Shown one piece after another: positions 59,701 through 64,000 of a stretch of DNA of 64,000 nucleotides. This stretch comes from an uncultured Allorhizobium sp. Lineage in GTDB: Bacteria > Pseudomonadota > Alphaproteobacteria > Rhizobiales > Rhizobiaceae. Under the pieces are notes generated by a model. The model was not told where the DNA came from. It did not search any database and was given only the letters and a program-made list of their open reading frames with translations. The DNA lies in contig OY288189.1 of NCBI GenBank assembly GCA_958439205.1, forward strand, positions 4,469,631-4,533,630, in the 5' to 3' direction. A program made the position numbers and the translations under genes. Each line of letters starts with the position of its first letter. The first letter of the stretch is position 1.

Positions 59701-61161
59701 CAGGTCGATACCGCCGTTTACCGCTTCCGTCACCACGTCCTTCGTCGAATCGACGAAATAGGTGTCGTCGCCCGCACCGCCGCTCATCGCATCGTTGCCC
59801 GTGCCACCGTCGAGGATGTCGCTCAAAGCACCACCGATCAGACGGTCGTCGCCAGCCTCGCCGTAAAGCGTGTTCTCGCCGCCGCCGCCCTGGATCGTGT
59901 TTGCGAGTGCATTACCCGTTGCGGTCCAGGACACTGCGCCGGTCTGGATGAGAACCTCGATCCAATTACCCAACACGTAACTGGAAAGGGTCGTGCGGAT
60001 CGTATCGGTGCCCACAGCATTAGTCTCGACAACCACATCGCCGACATTGTCGACCACGTAGGAGTCGTTGCCGGCACCGCCTGCCATTTCGTCTTCGCCG
60101 TCGCCGCCATCCAGCGTGTCATCGCCGTTGCCGCCGAGAAGCACGTCATTGCCAGCCAGGCCACTGATCACATCGTTGCCGGAACCGGCCTCGAGCCGGT
60201 TTGCCAGTTCGTTCCCGCTGATCCGATCGTTCCCGGCGCCGGTGATCGCGTTTTCGATCCAGGCCCCGCGCGCGATCGAAATGTTCAGCGTCATGCTGTT
60301 GCCGGAGGAGAAAGTTCCCGGAGCGAGATTGACGGTGCTAGCGGCACTCCAGCCGGACAGGTTCAGCGTGTCATTGCCATCGGCATCCCAGATGCACAGG
60401 ATCGGATTGAGGTTCTGGCTGAAGTTGTAGATCGATGCGGCGGCTCCGATGACGTTGGAGCCGAAGCCGTAAACCGTATCACCGGTGCGCGTCGTCGTAT
60501 CGGCGCCGTATATGCTTTGGATCGCCATGATGTCGTTCATCATGGGTGTTTGAGGACTGTAGAGCTTGCCATCGGCGCCGACCCAGTCGGCCCAGGCGAC
60601 CAATCCTTTACCGTTGTTCATGGACGGGCCGAAATAGGACATGATGGAATAGACCATCGAATCCTCATATGAGGACGGCGTTGGCTCGGTATCATCCGAT
60701 GCGTCGTAGTTGCCCATGTGCTCAAGCCCGAGCGCGTGGCCGATTTCATGGATAAAGGTGGCAAAGCCGTGGGCGCCTATCTTGGGCGTGACAAGGTCAT
60801 CGGCGCCGTAGCGTGAATTGTATGTGCTGTTGAACCAGACCGTCCCGACATCGGGATAATATGCATGAGCATACTCGATGCCAAACGTCGCATTGCCGAA
60901 CTCAACATCGCTCTCGTACCAGTAGTTGGCCGTATCCAGTTGCACAAAGTCAGGACTGATCAGTTCATCCCAAAGGGTTAGTGCAACAATCGCTTTCGCC
61001 TGCTGGCTCGCGTTCAACGACAGCGAGGGGCCATCTTCTACTTCCCAATAGACTCCGTCCCATGTCGTTGGGAACGCGTAGGTAATTGTCGAACTCGTCC
61101 AACGGAACCCGGAGTTCAGTTGATTGAGAATCTGTTCGTCGGTCCAGGAAGCGAGGGCCAT
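53710..61161 (-). CDS. Giant serralysin-type RTX metalloprotease with long tandem repeats
   Basis: A 2483-residue paralogue of the adjacent protease. The catalytic domain begins MALASWTDEQILNQLNSGF, with zinc site HEIGHALGLEH (138-148) and Met-turn SIMSYF (172-177). From residue 425 the chain is built of three nearly identical 572-573-residue units and a partial fourth (2142-2383), each consisting of RTX blocks (GGxGND repeats alternating with YFVDN...GTDTVRTTL segments), a Calx-beta domain (VSIVADAPSVAEGNAGEQ, TVTFTVSLTMASAVEETVAWSV) and further RTX blocks. The end, FARLTGGTALDHNDFTVA, suits type I secretion. It lacks a signal peptide and adhesive Calx-beta repeats make it a possible adhesin-protease. 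Calcium-dependent folding is expected. Long stretches are 1.7-kb DNA repeats, so assembly could be wrong. Confidence 0.9.
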   Translation of the reverse strand: MALASWTDEQILNQLNSGFRWTSSTITYAFPTTWDGVYWEVEDGPSLSLNASQQAKAIVALTLWDELISPDFVQLDTANYWYESDVEFGNATFGIEYAHAYYPDVGTVWFNSTYNSRYGADDLVTPKIGAHGFATFIHEIGHALGLEHMGNYDASDDTEPTPSSYEDSMVYSIMSYFGPSMNNGKGLVAWADWVGADGKLYSPQTPMMNDIMAIQSIYGADTTTRTGDTVYGFGSNVIGAAASIYNFSQNLNPILCIWDADGNDTLNLSGWSAASTVNLAPGTFSSGNSMTLNISIARGAWIENAITGAGNDRISGNELANRLEAGSGNDVISGLAGNDVLLGGNGDDTLDGGDGEDEMAGGAGNDSYVVDNVGDVVVETNAVGTDTIRTTLSSYVLGNWIEVLIQTGAVSWTATGNALANTIQGGGGENTLYGEAGDDRLIGGALSDILDGGTGNDAMSGGAGDDTYFVDSTKDVVTEAVNGGIDLVRVTASSFTLSAYVDNLEYVGTGAFKGIGSADANTMTGGIGADVLDGAAGNDILYGGLGRDSLVGGIGNDLLDGEGDADTMAGGVGNDSYYVDNAGDVVTELVSAGTDTVFTTLAAYTLGAHVENLTYDGIGAFTGTGNTLANRLTGGDGNDILSGLDGNDWLSGGEGNDTLIGGTGADTIEGGDGDDFVYFGDLWSNISWIYEVATATFRFMGTLIGSDVVTGVETFRDSAGIDRTAAFLITPGDFVPEVSIVADAPSVAEGNAGEQTVTFTVSLTMASAVEETVAWSVAGSGAQPANFADILGDTSGVLTFAAGEMEKTISITLRGDTKYETDETFSVVLGALSEGLWRGPSTATMTILNDETAPTYNIITGTTKAQTLTGTDGTDRISGGGGNDTLRGGLGHDVLIASSGNDTLDGGEGEDDMTGGAGNDIYFVDNIGDAVIETSTGGTDTIRTTLERYTLGAWIEGLVYTGTSSWTGIGNTLANSIVGGIGNDAIYGGAGNDTLNGGGGENTLYGEAGDDRLIGGALSDILDGGTGNDAMSGGAGDDTYFVDSTKDVVTEAVNGGIDLVRVTASSFTLSAYVDNLEYVGTGAFKGIGSADANTMTGGIGADVLDGAAGNDILYGGLGRDSLVGGIGNDLLDGEGDADTMAGGVGNDSYYVDNAGDVVTELVSAGTDTVFTTLAAYTLGAHVENLTYDGIGAFTGTGNTLANRLTGGDGNDTLSGLDGNDWLFGGEGNDILIGGTGADTIEGGDGDDFVYFGDLWSNISWIYEVATATFRFMGTLIGSDVVTGVETFRDSAGIDRTAAFLITPGDFVPEVSIVADAPSVAEGNAGEQTVTFTVSLTMASAVEETVAWSVAGSGAQPANFADILGDTSGVLTFAAGEMEKTISITLRGDTKYETDETFSVVLGALSEGLWRGPSTATMTILNDETAPTYNIITGTTKAQTLTGTDGTDRISGGGGNDTLRGGLGHDVLIASSGNDTLDGGEGEDDMTGGAGNDTYIVDNIGDAVIETSTGGTDTIRTTLERYTLGAWIEGLVYTGTSSWTGIGNTLANSIVGGIGNDTLYGGAGNDTLNGGGGENTLYGEAGDDRLIGGAQNDILDGGTGNDQMSGGAGDDTYFVDSAKDVITEAVNGGIDTVRVTASSFTLSAYVDNLEYVGTGAFKGIGSADANTMTGGIGADVLDGAAGNDRLYGGLGNDSLVGGIGNDLLDGEDGADTMAGGVGNDSYYVDNAGDVVTELVSAGTDTVFTTLAAYTLGAHVENLTYDGSGDFTGTGNTLANVLTGGEGDDVLSGLDGNDWLSGGEGNDILVGGTGADTIDGGGGDDTVIFADLWANISWVVTDIATATFRFMGTLIGGDVVTGVETFRDAAGIDRSAAFLITPGDFVPEVSIVADEESILEGDAGEQTVTFTVSLTMASAVEETVAWSVAGSGAQPANFADILGETSGVLTFAAGETEKTISITLRGDTKYETDETFSVVLGALSEGLWRGPSTATMTILNDETAPTYNIITGTTKAQTLTGTDGTDRISGGGGNDTLRGGLGHDVLIASSGNDTLDGGEGEDDMTGGAGNDTYIVDNIGDAVIETSTGGTDTIRTTLERYTLGAWIEGLVYTGTSSWTGIGNTLANSIVGGIGNDTLYGGAGNDTLNGGGGENALYGEAGDDRLIGGALSDILDGGTGNDQMSGGAGDDTYFVDSAKDVITEAVNGGVDTVRVTASSFTLSAYVDNLEYVGTGAFKGIGSADANMMTGGTGADTLDGAAGNDRLYGGLGNDSLVGGIGNDLLDGEDGADTMAGGVGNDSYYVDNAGDVVTELVSAGTDTVFTTLAAYTLGAHVENLSFDGTGAFTGTGNTLANVLTGGLGDDTLDGGVGNDWLFGGEGNDILIGGTGADIFFFDAFGDENADTISDFNSAADTILLDMDVFTDTGDLGPLLEAAFGQGSEATTAEQRILYDQNSGNIFYDADGSGAIDPVVFARLTGGTALDHNDFTVA
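54013..54738 (-). repeat. Partial tandem repeat unit D (726 bp)
   Basis: Codes residues 2142-2383, the first RTX half of the unit only, from GGGGENALYGEAG to GGTGAD, after which the unique C-terminus begins. Confidence 0.85.
54739..56457 (-). repeat. Tandem repeat unit C (1719 bp)
   Basis: Codes residues 1569-2141. More divergent than A and B, with an extra codon in ANISWVVTDIATATF and a changed Calx-beta start (ADEESILEGDAGEQ); the second RTX half is again nearly identical to the others. Confidence 0.88.
56458..58173 (-). repeat. Tandem repeat unit B (1716 bp)
   Basis: Codes residues 997-1568. Same order of RTX, Calx-beta and RTX as unit A and nearly the same DNA, which points to recent duplication or ongoing gene conversion. 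Confidence 0.9.
58174..59889 (-). repeat. Tandem repeat unit A (1716 bp, RTX-Calx-beta-RTX)
   Basis: Codes residues 425-996 of the giant protease, starting with GGGGENTLYGEAG. Almost identical in DNA to unit B, differing in a few codons such as NDILSGLDGNDWLSGG against NDTLSGLDGNDWLFGG. Confidence 0.9.
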
Positions 61162-61250
61162 AAAGGGATTGTTCCAAAATCAACTGAGATCAACGACTTC
61201 TCGCGCCGCAGCAAAGCTCAGGCGACAGCCAACAATCTCTTCAGGAACAG

Positions 61251-61277
61251 AAAAATGCAACCCTGATGACACCAGGG
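61251..61277 (-). terminator. Terminator after tRNA-Arg
   Basis: On the minus strand CCCTG, a 7-base loop and CAGGG form a hairpin followed by TTGCATTTTT, about 30 bases after the tRNA 3' end. Confidence 0.6.
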
Positions 61278-61307
61278 ATGGAAATAAATCATTATGTTGA
61301 GGAAGAA

Positions 61308-61384
61308 TGGCGCACCCGAAGAGATTCGAACTCCTGACCCCCAGATTCGTAGTCTGGTGCTCTATCCAGCTGAGCTACGGGTGC
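61308..61384 (-). tRNA. tRNA-Arg (anticodon ACG)
   Basis: Reverse complement forms a cloverleaf with acceptor GCACCCG/CGGGTGC, D arm GCTC...GAGC, anticodon loop CTACGAA (anticodon ACG, read as ICG) and T arm AGGAGTTCGAATCTCTT, with encoded CCA at 61308-61310. Main decoder of CGT/CGC/CGA arginine codons. Confidence 0.95.
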
Positions 61385-61499
61385 GTGCCAACCGACTGTC
61401 CGTCGGCGTTGGCGATCCTCTAAAGCGGGATGATCCGGAATGCAAGCACCCTTTTCGAAAAAAGAGTCATTTTCCTGTCATGTCGCCGCCGGCCGGCGG

Positions 61500-62933
61500 T
61501 CAGGCGCGGGCGCGCCAATCGTCGAGAGCCACTGGCCTGTCGGGGATCTCGACGCGGAACATGGTGCCGGGGCCGGGTTTTTCCACAAGCGCAATCGTGC
61601 CGCCATGGGCGATCACGAGTTCGCGGGCAATCGCAAGACCAAGCCCCGTGCCGCCTGATCGGGCCGAGCCGCGGAAGGCGGTAAAGAGATTTTCGCGAGC
61701 CTTGCGCGGCATGCCGGGCCCCGTGTCGTCGATGATTATCGCCACGACAGAGCCGGTGCGCTGCGCCGAAACCGTGATCCGCCGCGTGTGCTCCGGCTCC
61801 TCCGGCGTGAAGCCGGACAGCGCCTGGACGGCATTGCGGCAGATATTGTGTACCACGCGGAAGAGCTGCTCGCTGTCGGCATCCACCTCGATATCGGTGC
61901 CAACGCTGTCGACGAATTCGATCCCGGTTTCCGGGCTCAGATGCAGGAGGTCGCGGACCTCTTGGCAGAGTTCCGACAACAGGAACCGGCGACGGCGCGG
62001 CTCGGCTTCCGAAGTCTGGCCATAAGAGAGGACTTCGCTGGTATAGCCGACCGCTCGGTCGATGGTGCGCAGCAGCTTCGGCGCAAAACTCTTCACCAGG
62101 GGGTCGTCGACATCCACCAGGCGGTCGGACATCAGCTGCGCGGAAGCCAGGATGTTGCGCATATCGTGATTGATCTTCGACACCGCGAGCCCGAGATCGG
62201 CGAGCGTCTTCTGCTGGCGCAGGGTCTTTTGCAATTGCTCCTGCATGCGCGACAGATGGCGGCCTGCCACGGCGATCTCGTCATTTCCGTCAGTTGCCGG
62301 CAGCACGCGTGTCCGATCCTCCGGATTTTCGGCGAAAGACTGCATGCTGCGGGCAAGCCGTCGGACCGGCATGATCATCACCCGGTTGATCGCCAGGAAC
62401 ATCAGGAAGGCGGTGATGACGGATATGATCAGGGACACCACGAGGATGTTGCGGGCATAGCCCAGCATCGCCTTGCGCAGCGGCGCCTCATCGATGACGA
62501 TTTCCACGGTCACATCGCTCGCTTCGGCAATCGGGCCGTAGACCCGAAGCAGCCGGTCGCCGCCGAAGAAGAGCGTATACAAGGCGTCGCGGATCGAGCC
62601 GAATTCGGAATACTCCGCCAGATCGAAGGCGGCGTCGACCTCGTTCGGCATTTCGGTGACCGCGAGCAGCTGCGAGGTACCGTCCTTGCGCAGGACGATC
62701 GCCTTGGTCCCGGTTGTTGCCAGTGCAGCGTCCTGCACGCCGCGCGGCAGCTCCAGCGGCTGCAGCCCGTCGATCACGACGCTCGCGGCAGCGGCCGTGT
62801 TCAATCGGTCCTGCAGCCAGCGTTGGCGCATGGTCGCAACGGAGGGGGCAAAAATGAGGATTTCGGCGAGCATCACGAAAGCGATGGTCAGCCAGAGCAG
62901 TTTGCCCGACAGGCCGCGGATGCGGGACGGCAT
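61500..62933 (-). CDS. Membrane sensor histidine kinase
   Basis: A histidine kinase of about 477 residues. Membrane spans at about 15-30 and 170-190 enclose a periplasmic domain of 140 residues; a HAMP-like segment with PVRRLARSMQSFAENP and a coiled linker (RMQEQLQKTLRQQKTLADL) follow. The H-box is KINHDMRNILASAQLM, where the usual HExR is HDMR. The ATPase region has ICRNAVQALSG (N box), DDTGPGMP and RSGGTGLGLAIARE. ATG 62933 with GGAGG seven bases ahead is preferred over an upstream TTG at 63011. No response regulator gene is next to it, so its partner is unknown. Confidence 0.88.
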   Translation of the reverse strand: MPSRIRGLSGKLLWLTIAFVMLAEILIFAPSVATMRQRWLQDRLNTAAAASVVIDGLQPLELPRGVQDAALATTGTKAIVLRKDGTSQLLAVTEMPNEVDAAFDLAEYSEFGSIRDALYTLFFGGDRLLRVYGPIAEASDVTVEIVIDEAPLRKAMLGYARNILVVSLIISVITAFLMFLAINRVMIMPVRRLARSMQSFAENPEDRTRVLPATDGNDEIAVAGRHLSRMQEQLQKTLRQQKTLADLGLAVSKINHDMRNILASAQLMSDRLVDVDDPLVKSFAPKLLRTIDRAVGYTSEVLSYGQTSEAEPRRRRFLLSELCQEVRDLLHLSPETGIEFVDSVGTDIEVDADSEQLFRVVHNICRNAVQALSGFTPEEPEHTRRITVSAQRTGSVVAIIIDDTGPGMPRKARENLFTAFRGSARSGGTGLGLAIARELVIAHGGTIALVEKPGPGTMFRVEIPDRPVALDDWRARA

Positions 62934-63103
62934 GGCGTAACCTCCGGAGAGGTCGGACTGCAGATCGCTGTCCTGCCGGTCAAGCATCAAGTCGAGTTCC
63001 TGTCTTCCCAAGGGTAGATTTCGGGTGTGGCAGAGTCTCCAGTCTAGTGGAGCGCTGACGCCATGACCACCTGCAAGATTGCCGCAAACATTAATCTTTC
63101 GTC

Positions 63104-63144
63104 ATGAAATCAAAACGGCCGCGACACTGCATATCGCGACCGTT
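63104..63144 (-). terminator. Terminator of the chemotaxis receptor gene
   Basis: On the minus strand AACGGTCGCGA and TCGCGGCCGTT pair (one G-T) over a 9-base loop, followed by TTTGATTTC, 34 bases after the stop. Confidence 0.7.
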
Positions 63145-63177
63145 TGCCGAAATGTCCAGATTGAAACCTGGCGGGGA

Positions 63178-64000
63178 TCAGAACTCTTCCCAGTTGTCGC
63201 CCTTGGGTGCTGCAGCAGCTGCCGTCGCACGGCCGGAGCCGCCGAAGGCGCGGGCCACGCTTCCGGCCAGCTGCCTTGCCGGCGAAGCCACGGGGGCATG
63301 CTGGGCCGCGGCTGCGGGCGCCACACGGCTGCGGCTCTGCTCGCCGAGCTTGAACTGCGCGACGATCTGGGCCAATCCGCCCGCCTCCGAAGAGAGTTTG
63401 GCTGTGGATGCCGAGGTTTCCTCGACCATGGCCGCGTTCTGCTGGGTCACCTGATCCATCTGGTTGATGGCGCTGTTGACCTCGGCAAGCCCCGTCGACT
63501 GCTCCTTAGCAGCCGCTGCGATCGAGTGGATGTGATCGTTGATCTTCAAGACGCGGCTTTCGATCTCCGACAGAGCCTCACCGGTGCGCTGCACCAGCTT
63601 CACGCCGCCTGAGACTTCCTCTCCGGACTTGGTGATCAGCGACTTGATGTCCTTGGCGGCATTCGCCGAGCGTTGTGCCAGTTCGCGCACTTCCTGGGCG
63701 ACGACGGCAAAACCCTTGCCGGCTTCGCCCGCACGGGCCGCTTCAACGCCGGCATTCAGCGCCAGCAGATTGGTCTGGAAGGCGATCTCGTCGATGACGT
63801 TGATGATCTGCGAAATCTCGCGGGAAGCCTGCTCGATGCGGCCCATGGCGTTGACCGCCTCGCCGACGACGGTTGCCGACTGGGCAGCGCTATGCTTGGC
63901 CTCGGTCACCATGTGGCTTGCTTCCTGGGCGCGCTCACTCGACTGGCGAACCACGACGGTGATCTCGTCCAGGGCCGCCGAGGTCTCTTCCAGGGCCGCG
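63178..64000 (-). CDS. Methyl-accepting chemotaxis protein, C-terminal part
   Basis: The coding frame continues past the window edge, so only about the last 274 residues are seen. The signalling hairpin tip is IDEIAFQTNLLALNAGVEAARAGEAGKGFAVVAQEVRELAQRSA (position cited only), the universal MCP motif contacting CheA/CheW. Flanking helices carry methylation-type Glu/Gln pairs (ALEETSAALDEIT, TGLAEVNSAINQMD, VEETSAS). The Ala/Pro-rich tail ends NWEEF, a variant of the pentapeptide NWE(S/T)F that tethers CheR and CheB. The sensing domain is outside the window, so ligand and membrane topology cannot be given. Confidence 0.95.
   Translation of the reverse strand, partial: AALEETSAALDEITVVVRQSSERAQEASHMVTEAKHSAAQSATVVGEAVNAMGRIEQASREISQIINVIDEIAFQTNLLALNAGVEAARAGEAGKGFAVVAQEVRELAQRSANAAKDIKSLITKSGEEVSGGVKLVQRTGEALSEIESRVLKINDHIHSIAAAAKEQSTGLAEVNSAINQMDQVTQQNAAMVEETSASTAKLSSEAGGLAQIVAQFKLGEQSRSRVAPAAAAQHAPVASPARQLAGSVARAFGGSGRATAAAAAPKGDNWEEF

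Noticed and set aside
50937..59889. Regular short repeats suggesting a CRISPR array
   Set aside because: The periodicity is 27 bases of RTX nonapeptide codons and 1.7-kb coding units, not identical 28-37-base repeats with unique spacers.
59335..60672. Long plus-strand frame of 445 codons opposite the giant protease
   Set aside because: It mirrors the Gly-Asp repeat codons on the minus strand, repeats at the same 1716-base period and has an implausible Arg/His/Val composition. Shadow of the real gene.
61294..62025. Plus-strand frame beginning MLRKNGAPEEIRTPDPQIR
   Set aside because: It reads through tRNA-Arg and the antisense of the kinase gene; this peptide start is a well-known artefact of tRNA translation.

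Overview
The window is a chromosomal segment of an alphaproteobacterium in the Rhizobiales, most likely Rhizobiaceae (Rhizobium/Agrobacterium-like). The evidence is the high GC, the cell-cycle regulator gcrA, the SAM-II riboswitch in front of metZ, the phoR-pstSCAB-phoU-phoB order with long PstC and PstA proteins, the argD-argF-hslO order, and an frcRBCAK fructose uptake locus. No phage, insertion sequence, rRNA or CRISPR array was seen.

Layout: 1-8.8 kb holds a partial solute-binding protein, a family-2 glycosyltransferase, a divergent pair that looks like quinone detoxification (dioxygenase/hydrolase fusion and FMN reductase), tRNA-Gly, dcd, the SAM-II-controlled metZ, apaG and a MYG1-family gene. 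8.8-15.2 kb holds a GGDEF-EAL protein, hslO, argF, argD and, divergently, gcrA; the argD-gcrA intergenic region is packed with GANTC methylation sites and contains a possible attenuator. 15.3-24.1 kb is the phosphate regulon (phoB, phoU, pstB, pstA, pstC, pstS, phoR on the minus strand), with a three-repeat PHO box before pstS and a divergent polyphosphate kinase ppk2. 24.1-32.2 kb is metabolic: a membrane-anchored unknown, nitronate monooxygenase, DUF1176 protein, tRNA-Thr, PRC-barrel protein, fadD and pgi. 32.2-33.8 kb is a small accessory patch with a phosphotransferase remnant, an unknown gene and a vapBC toxin-antitoxin pair. 33.8-38.5 kb holds a family-25 glycosyltransferase, fructokinase, pyrE, two small genes (one a ferritin-like protein with a His/Gly/Met tail) and pyrC.

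38.5-42.8 kb is a four-gene signalling operon: a stand-alone receiver, a periplasmic sulfite-oxidase-fold protein without cysteine, a hybrid kinase with an Hpt domain, and a receiver-HD-GYP phosphodiesterase. 43.0-48.5 kb is the frc fructose locus (frcR divergent from frcBCAK) followed by a FucU/RbsD-type mutarotase. 48.5-50.5 kb holds a Crp/Fnr regulator and a proline-racemase-family enzyme with a Ser/Cys active-site pair. 50.7-61.2 kb is occupied by two paralogous serralysin-type metalloproteases with RTX repeats; the second is 2483 residues and carries three near-identical 1.7-kb tandem units plus a partial fourth. The window ends with tRNA-Arg, a sensor kinase and the C-terminal part of a chemotaxis receptor.

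Themes: phosphate and polyphosphate handling, fructose and sugar-phosphate metabolism (frc, fructokinase, pgi, with related palindromes in front of the last two), c-di-GMP signalling (GGDEF-EAL, HD-GYP), and secreted calcium-dependent proteases. The best candidates for undescribed biology are the sulfite-oxidase-fold/hybrid-kinase/HD-GYP operon, the GANTC cluster at gcrA and the possible leader ORF before argD.
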